Assembly (NCBI RefSeq): GCF_001999285.1
Contig: NZ_MLHN01000011.1
Location: forward strand, 1-64,000
DNA length: 64,000 bases
From: Rodentibacter genomosp. 1
GTDB lineage: Bacteria > Pseudomonadota > Gammaproteobacteria > Enterobacterales > Pasteurellaceae
Direction: 5' to 3'
The notes beneath the pieces are model-generated. The model searched no databases. It saw only the letters and a program-made list of their open reading frames with translations, and was not told where the DNA came from. This document shows, piece after piece, positions 1 through 7,186 of the stretch (positions are counted from its first letter, which is position 1; each line of letters starts with the position of its first letter). The position numbers were made by a program, and so were the translations under genes.

Positions 1-558
1 CTTTTTCTGCGTCTTCTGCTGCTTTTACCAAGTTTTTCACGTTATCAGGGACGCTGTTGCCACTGCCACTGCCACCGCCACTGCTACCTCCGCCGATAGC
101 GGCACCGGCAATCGCCAATGGAGCTAAAGCCAATAACCACCAAGGGTTAAATGCCCAAAATGCAGTAGCTAGCTCTTCACCGCCTAATGCTTGAGCTGCA
201 GCAGATTGATCCGCTAATAAACTTACTGCATCAGATTGCACGCCGGATTCCGGAATATAGGCATAAATATTGCCATTTTCGTGTTGACCAACAATCAGAT
301 TGGTGGTTTCTTCACCATTATCTTCATAATAATTCTCGATAATGATATCAGGTAGTTGATCACCATTTTCCAAGCTAATCTCTAAATTTTTTCCTACACG
401 CTTGGTAATGATATTCTGTGGACCAAGACCTGTTGAATCGTCAATTAATTGATAATTGCTATTCTCTCTGGCTTGCAGAACAAGTTTTTCGCCATTTTCA
501 ATCTTATGGACTGAAACAACTTTTTTAGCACTTAAAACTTTTAATGTAGTTGACATAA
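1..558 (-). CDS. BapA-like large adhesin, N-terminal part only; start out of frame
   Basis: This is the 5' end of a gene that runs off the left edge. From 538 downward one frame is open to the window edge and reads as a BapA prefix-like domain. It starts VLSAKKVVSVHKIENGEKL, continues with a charged beta-rich stretch, then a hydrophobic segment (FWAFNPWWLLALAPLAIAG) and a Gly/Ser linker (GGGSSGGGSGSGN). This layout is typical of the N-terminus of giant type I-secreted, biofilm-associated repeat adhesins; the repeats would lie outside the window. The natural start is ATG at 556-558, preceded by AGGGG with a 5-nt spacer. From that ATG, however, an A6 tract (539-544) puts the reading frame out: it gives MSTTLKKF and a stop at 532-534. 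Four or seven A's would restore the frame. It is therefore either switched off, a pseudogene, or a sequencing indel. The domain call rests on resemblance only. Confidence 0.6.
539..544 (-). repeat. A6 homopolymer in codons 5-7 of the adhesin gene
   Basis: A run of six T on the plus strand (A6 in the coding strand) sits just after the start codon. It is exactly where the frame of the start codon and the frame of the conserved domain part company. Homopolymers at this position can slip during replication or transcription, but six bases is short for classical phase variation. Confidence 0.7.
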
Positions 559-634
559 ATTCCCCTATATCAATTGTTATTACTTTAAGATTCCAATAAT
601 CTCAAAGCCGTTAAAATTTATTAACTATCCGTTA

Positions 635-1516
635 TTAATTGCCGTATACTGCGATTTCTACACGACGGTTCGGTAAGTTACATTTATTACGTTCAGCACC
701 TTTAAATTGATCACAATTTGTCACAATTGGAGCGGATGAACCATATCCCTCTGCGCTAATTGGAACTTTAACACCTGATCTTTGAAGGCTTAGTTTCACA
801 CTTTCAGCACGTTTTTGGGACAATGTTTTGTTGTATGCCGCTGAACCAACCGGGTCTGCATGACCAATAACAGTCATACTCGCTACACCTGGCATCTGAT
901 TTACTTTCTGAGCAAATTCCGAAATACGTTGTTTGCTTTTCGGCAACATATCTTTGTATTCAGATTTGTTAAAAGCGAATAGCGCATCTGCATCTAATAC
1001 TGCAGTTTCAAGTAACTTAGGTTGGTTACAATCTTTAGTCGCAACGCGAGAAAGAGTTTGATTTTCTCTTGGTAATTTTGCAATTTCTTGTTCAGCAATT
1101 GCAGCATCCATTTGTGTGAAAGTCAGTTTACCATTAGCCGCTTGACCAACTTTAATATAACTAACTTTTGTAGCAGGTAAGTTATACTGCATACCAGCGG
1201 TACGATTACCAAATTTGCTACTAGATGTAAAAGAAGAAGAGAATAAAGATTTCCCAGCACACACCATTGTTGAGGTGTAAGCATTTGGTAATAATGATGC
1301 CTGATAATCTCCATTAACATAAATATTTACGGCAGGACCATTTACATCATTTTGGCGATAAAATACCGCTAATGATTTATCCTCATTAATTTGAGACGCA
1401 TTAATTTTGCTCTCGCTAAAATTCTGCCATACTTCTAACGGTTGATTATCTCCCCGTTGAGTAGCGCAGCCAGTTACTGCCAATACGACAGCTAAACCTA
1501 GTAGTGGTTTTTTCAT
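635..1516 (-). CDS. OmpA-family peptidoglycan-binding lipoprotein
   Basis: Predicted outer-membrane lipoprotein of 293 residues. The signal peptide ends in a lipobox (VTGC, Cys at about 17). The middle part (about 25-165) matches nothing I recognise. The last 120 residues form an OmpA C-terminal domain, with the helix NKTLSQKRAESVKLSL and the closing segment NRRVEIAVYG, which bind the peptidoglycan peptide. It lies 76 bp upstream of the adhesin start on the same strand. OmpA-like lipoproteins are often encoded beside type I secretion adhesins, so a role in anchoring or export of the adhesin is a reasonable inference but not shown. Start ATG 1516 has a GGAGG-type ribosome site (complement of 'cctccg', about 1527). 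Confidence 0.75.
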   Translation of the reverse strand: MKKPLLGLAVVLAVTGCATQRGDNQPLEVWQNFSESKINASQINEDKSLAVFYRQNDVNGPAVNIYVNGDYQASLLPNAYTSTMVCAGKSLFSSSFTSSSKFGNRTAGMQYNLPATKVSYIKVGQAANGKLTFTQMDAAIAEQEIAKLPRENQTLSRVATKDCNQPKLLETAVLDADALFAFNKSEYKDMLPKSKQRISEFAQKVNQMPGVASMTVIGHADPVGSAAYNKTLSQKRAESVKLSLQRSGVKVPISAEGYGSSAPIVTNCDQFKGAERNKCNLPNRRVEIAVYGN

Positions 1517-2112
1517 TTGTACTAACCTCCGTTACTATTCTAAGTTCCATAAGACACAGTATAACTACCGTAGCCTATTTTAAAATTCCTATAAACCTCT
1601 AGATTTCGCCAGCAACGATTAAAAATGTAAATAGGACACCATCTAACACTTCATCCTCATTTATCAATTGTTCACTGGATCTAACCTAAGAGTTAAGGAC
1701 AGCATATAATATGATATATCAATATACGAATATATCAATAAAAAACCTTATTATCGTTCAAAATACATACCAAATATGCTGTTATAATCCACAATCGAAA
1801 TTAAGAATAATAGCCTGTTCAAAAGAGCGAACCTCAGACAAGAAAATTGTATTCTAGTTCAATTTTTCCTGAACTTAACACTTTTTCGAGACTTAATATT
1901 TTAATTCCAAGTAACTCTTGTTAAGGTATATTGATAAATGGATGATAGCAAGAATCAGTGAAATCTTTCCTTTAGGAAACTTCATAGCAAGTTATATTCC
2001 TTCCTAGCAAAAGATAAAAGATACCGGACATTTCCTCAAGCAATTCAAAAAATTGCACTTCCTCGAATTTCCGCTATTATGTCTCAGTTTATTCCCTACT
2101 ACTTTGTTGATT
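1517..2112. other. 596-bp AT-rich intergenic region
   Basis: No reading frame here looks coding and I see no tRNA or known RNA. It must hold the promoter of the OmpA-like lipoprotein (leftward) and of the lipoprotein at 2113 (rightward). The part around 1711-1739 is very AT-rich with a near-direct repeat of ATATATCAATA. Nothing else can be supported. Confidence 0.4.
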
Positions 2113-2577
2113 ATGGATAAATTCAAGCTAATTTTCCTTTTTGCTACAGTATCAATTCTATTCGCTTGTACAGCGAAATCCCCTAATCCCCCTATTAAAC
2201 CCCATTTCTTAAAGGCAAATATCACACAAACAGAGCTAAATGATCCGACAGCTTATAAACGTTATTACTACGTTTGTAAAAATACTGAAACTCAATCTAC
2301 CTCTTATTTAACCACCTATTTTCCCCTTTCACGAGAAAGCCGAATACAAGAGAATTTTGGGATTTATTTTCAGTTAGACGGGGGGAAAGCTGTGCTATTT
2401 GATCATATTGAAAACCGAGCCTTAAATGCTCGAGCCTCAAGATTTGAAGTGATTTATCGATCTTATCAGCCAATAGAGGGAAACTTTGTTGATTTAATCG
2501 CACTCCAACATAACAGCATTTACTACAAAAATTATCAGGGAACACAAGTACAGTGGTTAAGTTGTAAAGAAAGTTGA
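2113..2577 (+). CDS. Hypothetical lipoprotein
   Basis: A 154-residue protein whose family I do not recognise. The start is placed at ATG 2113, not at the upstream in-frame ATG 2053, because from 2113 the protein begins with a clean lipoprotein signal: MDKFK, a hydrophobic stretch, then the lipobox LFAC with Cys at residue 19. The mature part has one further pair of cysteines (YYYVCKNTE near 57 and the C-terminal WLSCKES) that could form a disulfide. It stands alone between two leftward operons and has no obvious Shine-Dalgarno. It looks like a small Pasteurellaceae surface or periplasmic lipoprotein; function unknown. Confidence 0.55.
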   Translation: MDKFKLIFLFATVSILFACTAKSPNPPIKPHFLKANITQTELNDPTAYKRYYYVCKNTETQSTSYLTTYFPLSRESRIQENFGIYFQLDGGKAVLFDHIENRALNARASRFEVIYRSYQPIEGNFVDLIALQHNSIYYKNYQGTQVQWLSCKES

Positions 2578-2661
2578 ATAATGGAAGGAAAAAAAGCACT
2601 GAACTAGTTGATTTTTAGGAAGATTACTCCCCAATTTTCCCAATAATCTAAGAAGTTGGAA

Positions 2662-3399
2662 TTAGCTATCCAACTTATCTACACCCAGTACCTCTTTTCT
2701 CACTAAATCAAATTCGGCACGTACCCTAAAGGCTTTTGCAAGATTTTCAGCATTCAGCACTGCTTGTGTTTCACCATAGGCCAGCACTTTGCCTTTATCA
2801 AGCAAAATCACTTCATTACAAAATTTATACGCCAGTGATAAATGATGGATTGCCACTACACACGTCTGTTTGGGCGTGAGGGATTTAAGCTGTTCCATGA
2901 TATCAATTTGGTAATAAGGATCAAGCGGGGCAATTGGCTCATCGGCAAGCAATAATGGTGTATTTTTGATACAACAACGGGCCAGTTGTACACGAGCTTT
3001 TTCACCGCCTGAAAGTTGCTGAAAGGGTTTATCCAATAAGGCAGAAACAGAAAATCGGTCTGAAACCGACCGCACTTTTTCTTGCTCTTTTGCACGATTA
3101 AGGGGATAAAGTAAACCTAAGGCGATCACTTCGTAGGTAGAGAGATCCCATTGAATCATTGTATTTTGGGCTAAATACGCCAACTGTTCGCTTTTTTGAT
3201 GTGCTGTCATTTCGCTTAATTTACAAGTGTTTACCCAAATTTGACCGCTTGCAAGGGGTAAGATTCCTGCAATACTTTTCAACAAGGTCGATTTCCCCGC
3301 ACCATTTGCACCCATGATGCCGACTAATTTTCCTTGTGGAATATGGCAACTGACATTGCTTAAGCCGTAGGGCTGGCTCACCTTTTCAATATTAATCAC
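2662..3399 (-). CDS. FecE/BtuD-type ABC transporter ATP-binding protein
   Basis: ATPase of a metal-chelate (siderophore, haem or cobalamin) importer, about 245 residues. It shows Walker A GANGAGKST, the Q-loop LAQN, signature LSGGEKARVQLAR, Walker B LLLADEP and the H-loop histidine (VVAIHH). The start is taken as GTG 3397-3399, preceded by GGAGG with a 7-nt spacer; the 18-residue extension from ATG 3453 is lost from the family alignment and reads back through the permease gene. With this start it overlaps the permease stop by 8 bp, so the two are translationally coupled. It is the last gene of a three-gene leftward operon (binding protein, permease, ATPase). Confidence 0.8.
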   Translation of the reverse strand: MINIEKVSQPYGLSNVSCHIPQGKLVGIMGANGAGKSTLLKSIAGILPLASGQIWVNTCKLSEMTAHQKSEQLAYLAQNTMIQWDLSTYEVIALGLLYPLNRAKEQEKVRSVSDRFSVSALLDKPFQQLSGGEKARVQLARCCIKNTPLLLADEPIAPLDPYYQIDIMEQLKSLTPKQTCVVAIHHLSLAYKFCNEVILLDKGKVLAYGETQAVLNAENLAKAFRVRAEFDLVRKEVLGVDKLDS

Positions 3400-4366
3400 G
3401 GGCAAGCCTCCGTTGCTGCGAGAGTAAAATCCAAACCAGAACAGGTGCGCCAATCATAGCGGTGAGTGTGCCGATGTAGATGTGTGAGAAAAGCGGGAGA
3501 TATTGCACACTAAGATCAGAGATGACCAACAATAAAGCACCGATTAACGCACTACTCACATAAAGCTGGGACGGGCGTTTTTTGAGTAACATGCGAGAAA
3601 AATGAGGGGCAATTAAGCCGATAAAGCCTATCGTTCCCGTTTGCGGGATGGTTGCACCAACCAGCAATGCCACGCCAAATGCGGTGATAAAAAAACTCCG
3701 TTTGGGGTCAATGCCCATCGTGGTGGCGGTTTCTTCACCAAAGGTGAGAAAGTCGATATAACGCCGTTGCTGAAAAAGGCAAAAGCAACCTAGCAATAGA
3801 ATCGGGAGAGATAAAAGTAATGTATCCATTTTTGCCCACACTAACGAGCCTTGCAGCCAGCGATAGAGTTCCGCCAATGCCCACGGACTTTCGGCGTTGG
3901 AAAGTAAAAGTGCGATCGCCGAGCCGAGTAGCATATTCACCGCCACGCCACTTAAAATCATTACCATTGTGCCTCGTTTATAGGCAATGAGATAGACTAA
4001 AGCAAAACTGGCTAATGCCCCAAGAACACCACCGAATAACAACAAGCTTGCCGGAAGGGAAAAATAGTAGAGTAAAAAGACGCTAGCAGTGGTTGCGCCA
4101 CTCGCACTCCCGAGCAATCCCGGGCTGGCAAGGGGATTTTGAAAAACCGCCTGCATCGCATTGCCGGCAAGTGCTAAGCTTGCGCCTGTCAGTACAGCCA
4201 ATAATAGGCGAGGCAGGCGAATATCCCAAAGCACAAGGGAACGCATATCCGTCAGTACGCCATCTGCATTTTTTAGCCGAGTAAAATCACCGAGTTGGTG
4301 GTAAAGTGCCCATGCAACAATCAATGTTAAGGATAGAAAAAGCAATAAGTTAAGATATTTTTTCAT
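3392..4366 (-). CDS. FecCD/BtuC-type ABC transporter permease
   Basis: Inner-membrane permease of the FecCD family, 324 residues, with the usual nine to ten hydrophobic segments. Family marks are the stretch LPRLLLAVLTGASLALAGNA near residue 52, GIDPKRSFF (coupling loop) and GFIGLIAPH near 248. The length is normal for a single permease that works as a homodimer. It lies 83 bp after the binding-protein gene and overlaps the ATPase gene. Substrate cannot be told from the permease; Fe-siderophore, haem and B12 are all possible. Confidence 0.85.
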   Translation of the reverse strand: MKKYLNLLLFLSLTLIVAWALYHQLGDFTRLKNADGVLTDMRSLVLWDIRLPRLLLAVLTGASLALAGNAMQAVFQNPLASPGLLGSASGATTASVFLLYYFSLPASLLLFGGVLGALASFALVYLIAYKRGTMVMILSGVAVNMLLGSAIALLLSNAESPWALAELYRWLQGSLVWAKMDTLLLSLPILLLGCFCLFQQRRYIDFLTFGEETATTMGIDPKRSFFITAFGVALLVGATIPQTGTIGFIGLIAPHFSRMLLKKRPSQLYVSSALIGALLLVISDLSVQYLPLFSHIYIGTLTAMIGAPVLVWILLSQQRRLARD

Positions 4367-4449
4367 AAAAGTGCGGTCATTTTTCTTTATGTTTATGGGC
4401 GAATTTCCACTTTTTCACATCATACAGCAATTCTCTAAATATCATATTT

Positions 4450-5250
4450 TTAATTGACCTGACCTAGGCGATAGTATTGTTGATAAATTAATTCTGCCCC
4501 TTTCCACACACCATGATCAAAGCAATAAGTGTATTTCATTGGAATACGAAAGTGCGGTCGGTTTTTAAAAAGTTTTTTTAAAATCGGATGATTGAGCAAC
4601 TCCGTCTGTTCGTTATAACTTCGTTTGTCTGAGATTTCAATCAGTACATTCGGTTGGGTAAGCAACATTTTTTCGAGGGAAAAATTTTGTGCGGTAAAGG
4701 GGATTTTCAATGGGGTTAGTCCAAGCAGATTAAGCAAAGCGGAATATTGTGGAAAACCGCTTTCTACGACACCTGTATCTGACAACATTAAAGTATCTGT
4801 GAGGGATTGATTTAGCTTGAAATTTTGCGATTTCAAGGTTTTCACCAAATGCTCAGCATGAATTGCATTGTCTGTGATTTTTCCCAGTTTCAATATCAGT
4901 GCAAAGAATTCATCAGGGGTTTGTGGATCATCGTTAATGGGAATCACCTTTGCCCCCAGTTTTTTCAGTTCTTCCAGAAGCTGAGGATAAAATGTTTCAT
5001 TGATAAGTATGGTTTTATCTAAATAAGGTAATAATGCGGTGAGTTGTGGTTCAATCGCCGGTTTATCGGTATTGACTTTATCTAACATCATCAGTGGATT
5101 TTTGGAATAAGATGATTGTGCAACGATTTGTTCAGGACGGGCTAATTCTGCCAAAAGCCGATCACTGCATAGCGTCAGAGATATAAATTGTTCGCCAGAA
5201 GAGGAAAAAGAAAGAAAAAGTGCGGTAAAAAAAACAAAAAATTTAAACAT
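4450..5250 (-). CDS. Periplasmic binding protein of a FecB/BtuF-type importer
   Basis: Class III (helical backbone) periplasmic binding protein, 266 residues, with a cleavable signal (MFKFFVFFTALFLSFSSSGEQ) and no lipobox. The mature protein opens SLTLCSDRLLAELARPEQIV, typical of COG0614 members with CTDQLLL-type starts, and continues with the PQLTALLPYLDKTILI helix-strand unit. It is the first gene of the importer operon. It is shorter than many siderophore-binding proteins, closer to BtuF. The upstream 180 bp holds AT-rich sequence but no Fur box or cobalamin riboswitch that I can defend. Confidence 0.7.
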   Translation of the reverse strand: MFKFFVFFTALFLSFSSSGEQFISLTLCSDRLLAELARPEQIVAQSSYSKNPLMMLDKVNTDKPAIEPQLTALLPYLDKTILINETFYPQLLEELKKLGAKVIPINDDPQTPDEFFALILKLGKITDNAIHAEHLVKTLKSQNFKLNQSLTDTLMLSDTGVVESGFPQYSALLNLLGLTPLKIPFTAQNFSLEKMLLTQPNVLIEISDKRSYNEQTELLNHPILKKLFKNRPHFRIPMKYTYCFDHGVWKGAELIYQQYYRLGQVN

Positions 5251-5325
5251 AACCTATAATTCTGATACCACATCAATCGCAATATTATTTCATAAACTTC
5301 CGTTTTTACTTCATAAAACCTGAAT

Positions 5326-5347
5326 TTTTTCGAGCCAGATCGCAAAA
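5326..5347 (+). promoter_or_regulatory. CRP-S-like (Sxy/CRP) site upstream of comE1
   Basis: The sequence TTCGA-N6-TCGCA with T-rich left and A-rich right flanks matches the competence-regulon CRP-S site (TGCGA-N6-TCGCA) except for one base in the left half. It is centred about 100 bp upstream of the comE1 ATG. The C-G pairs in the half sites, in place of TGTGA/TCACA, are what mark CRP-S sites as Sxy-dependent. The gene behind it belongs to the known competence regulon, which supports the call. Confidence 0.6.
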
Positions 5348-5436
5348 GTGCGGTCGATTTCTTGTTTATTTTCATAGAAATAGAAAAATGTTGGCGTTGA
5401 TTTTATCAACATTCTCACCATTAACAAGGAAAGACT

Positions 5437-5778
5437 ATGAAATTAATTAAAACCTTAATTAGCTCAATCATTTTAGGAAGTACGTTATTTAGCGCAGGTT
5501 CATCACTTGCAGAAGATAAATCCGTAGCCTCTATAGGCACACAAACTTCGGTCAGCGAAAATGTGCCGGCACAAAATATTAGTGATAAGCTGAATATCAA
5601 TACCGCAACGGCAAGTGAAATTCAAAAATCCTTAACCGGTATTGGTGCCAAAAAAGCAGAAGCCATTGTGCAATATCGCGAAAAGCACGGGAATTTCACC
5701 ACAGCCGAGCAACTCCTTGAAGTACAAGGTATTGGCAAAGCTACCCTTGAGAAAAACCGAGATCGCTTAGTTTTTTAA
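5437..5778 (+). CDS. comE1: ComE1/ComEA-family competence DNA-binding protein
   Basis: Small secreted DNA-binding protein, 113 residues, thought to capture incoming double-stranded DNA in the periplasm during natural transformation. It has a signal peptide (about residues 1-25) and a low-complexity linker. From about residue 50 comes the ComEA helix-hairpin-helix domain: LNINTATASEI, then two HhH turns LTGIGAKKAEAIV and VQGIGKATLEK. Length and layout match H. influenzae ComE1. It is monocistronic, with a CRP-S-like site upstream and a hairpin terminator just after the stop. Presence together with the many uptake signals points to a naturally competent organism. Start ATG follows AAGGAAAG. Confidence 0.9.
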   Translation: MKLIKTLISSIILGSTLFSAGSSLAEDKSVASIGTQTSVSENVPAQNISDKLNINTATASEIQKSLTGIGAKKAEAIVQYREKHGNFTTAEQLLEVQGIGKATLEKNRDRLVF

Positions 5779-5781
5779 TTC

Positions 5782-5808
5782 AAAGGTCGCAATGAGCGAC
5801 CTTTTACT
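5782..5808 (+). terminator. Hairpin terminator after comE1
   Basis: Nine-base-pair stem AAAGGTCGC / GCGACCTTT with a 5-nt loop, followed by T-rich sequence. It sits 4 bp after the comE1 stop and faces the convergent protein E gene. Confidence 0.65.
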
Positions 5809-5819
5809 CTCTCCATAAA

Positions 5820-6287
5820 CTATTTACTATAATTCACACAAATAATCTGTGCGGCATTATAAAGTGTGGTATGAGGCGTTAAACGAATACTATACTTCTC
5901 TTGTTTTTTAGGTGCTGCACGTAGGCCTTCTCCCCAAAATTCATCATAGAAATCAGTACGAACTTGTGTTAGGCGATAATTTTTACAATTCAAAATCTTA
6001 TATTGGCGAACAGAACGTGCATAGCGTTTCGATTCTTTTGGGTAAACATATAAACCCTGTGATAAATTCACAATGGCATCAAAATGTACTTCTTGGGGTT
6101 CTTCGTGATCAACCCAGATTGAGTCTGTATCAATATAATAATTAACATCTTTAACTAAGCGAACATAACCTTTACGATCTTGTTTTGGCGGAGTTAACTT
6201 AACATCTTGATGTTCAATATTTTTTTGTGTCGGAACAGAGCAGGCGACAAGCAAAATGACAGGAAAGATTAAAATCAGCTTTTTCAT
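5820..6287 (-). CDS. pe: Protein E (surface adhesin lipoprotein)
   Basis: Homologue of Haemophilus surface protein E (PE, HI0178 family; adhesin_E domain), an outer-membrane lipoprotein that in non-typeable H. influenzae binds vitronectin and laminin. It has 155 residues, lipobox VAC with Cys near 16. The core contains the highly conserved stretches RLVKDVNYYIDTDSIWVD, RYARSVRQYKILNC and RTDFYDEFWGEGLRAAPKK, and Cys residues near 101 and 150 that can form the known disulfide. The protein ends ICVNYSK, so it lacks the last few residues I recall in the H. influenzae protein. The neighbour pflA is the same as in H. influenzae (HI0178-HI0179), which supports orthology. Ligand binding here is inferred. 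Confidence 0.85.
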   Translation of the reverse strand: MKKLILIFPVILLVACSVPTQKNIEHQDVKLTPPKQDRKGYVRLVKDVNYYIDTDSIWVDHEEPQEVHFDAIVNLSQGLYVYPKESKRYARSVRQYKILNCKNYRLTQVRTDFYDEFWGEGLRAAPKKQEKYSIRLTPHTTLYNAAQIICVNYSK

Positions 6288-6325
6288 TATTGACTCCTTA
6301 GCCTAATATTAGCCTCTGCTGTTGA

Positions 6326-7066
6326 TTAGAATTTAACGGTATGTCCGTATCCTTCCAAAATAGATTTTATATGCTCTAACGATTCTCGTGTTGGCGGCAT
6401 CACATCTTCAAGTTCATAATCAAACCCGAGAGTTTTCCATTTATGCGCACCAAGTCGGTGATAGGGTAATAACTCAACTTTTTCGATATTTTCCATTCCC
6501 TCAATAAATTGTCCGAGTAGATGGACATCATGATCGCTATCTGTGTAGCCCGGTACGACCACATAACGAATCCATGTTCTTTGATTACGCTTTTGTAAAT
6601 ATTTTGCAAACTCAAGCGTTCGTTTATTGGGTACACCGATCAAATTTTGGTGAACCTGATCATTTAATTCTTTTAAATCAAGTAATACGAGATCGGTTAC
6701 ATCCAGTAATTCATCAATAATATGATCATAATGGCGAACAAAACCATTGGTATCAAGGCAAGTATTAATCCCTTCTTTTTTACAAGCACTAAACCAATCT
6801 CGAACAAATTCCGCCTGAAGAATTGCCTCCCCCCCGGATGCAGTTACCCCTCCACCGGTTGCATTCATAAAATGGCGATAACTCACCACTTCTTTCATTA
6901 GTTCATCAACACTGATTTCTCTACCGCCATCTAAATCCCACGTATCACGGTTATGACAGTATTTACAACGCATAAGGCAGCCTTGCATAAATAAAATAAA
7001 ACGAATGCCCGGCCCATCAACAGTACCGCAAGATTCAAATGAATGGATTCTTCCTAAAACAGACAT
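6326..7066 (-). CDS. pflA: Pyruvate formate-lyase 1-activating enzyme
   Basis: Radical-SAM enzyme that makes the glycyl radical on PflB under anaerobic conditions. It has 246 residues from ATG 7066; the 14 residues before it (from 7108) are not part of the family. The 4Fe-4S motif is [11 protein letters not shown] (CxxxCxxC) near residue 30, preceded by [10 protein letters not shown] and followed by a GGE-type motif (TASGGEAIL). It lies 120 bp downstream of pflB, with a hairpin in the gap that may lower its expression relative to pflB. Confidence 0.95.
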   Translation of the reverse strand: MSVLGRIHSFESCGTVDGPGIRFILFMQGCLMRCKYCHNRDTWDLDGGREISVDELMKEVVSYRHFMNATGGGVTASGGEAILQAEFVRDWFSACKKEGINTCLDTNGFVRHYDHIIDELLDVTDLVLLDLKELNDQVHQNLIGVPNKRTLEFAKYLQKRNQRTWIRYVVVPGYTDSDHDVHLLGQFIEGMENIEKVELLPYHRLGAHKWKTLGFDYELEDVMPPTRESLEHIKSILEGYGHTVKF

Positions 7067-7124
7067 AATAAACTCACAATTTAAAATATAGCTAAATTTT
7101 ATCAACACATCTGATAATAAAGAA

Positions 7125-7148
7125 TGAGCCTGATTTTATTCAGGCTCA
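7125..7148 (-). terminator. Hairpin between pflB and pflA
   Basis: Perfect 9-bp stem TGAGCCTGA / TCAGGCTCA with a 6-nt loop, downstream of pflB on the minus strand and upstream of pflA. The following minus-strand sequence is only moderately T-rich, so partial termination or 3'-end protection of the pflB message is likelier than a full stop. Confidence 0.55.
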
Positions 7149-7186
7149 CTATTTTTCCGCTAAAGTGCGGTTAATTTTTTAACGTT

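Noticed and set aside
5251-5436. Fur box or B12 riboswitch for the FecBCD-type operon
   Set aside because: Only loose AT-rich similarity (AATATTATTTCAT); no conserved riboswitch elements were seen.
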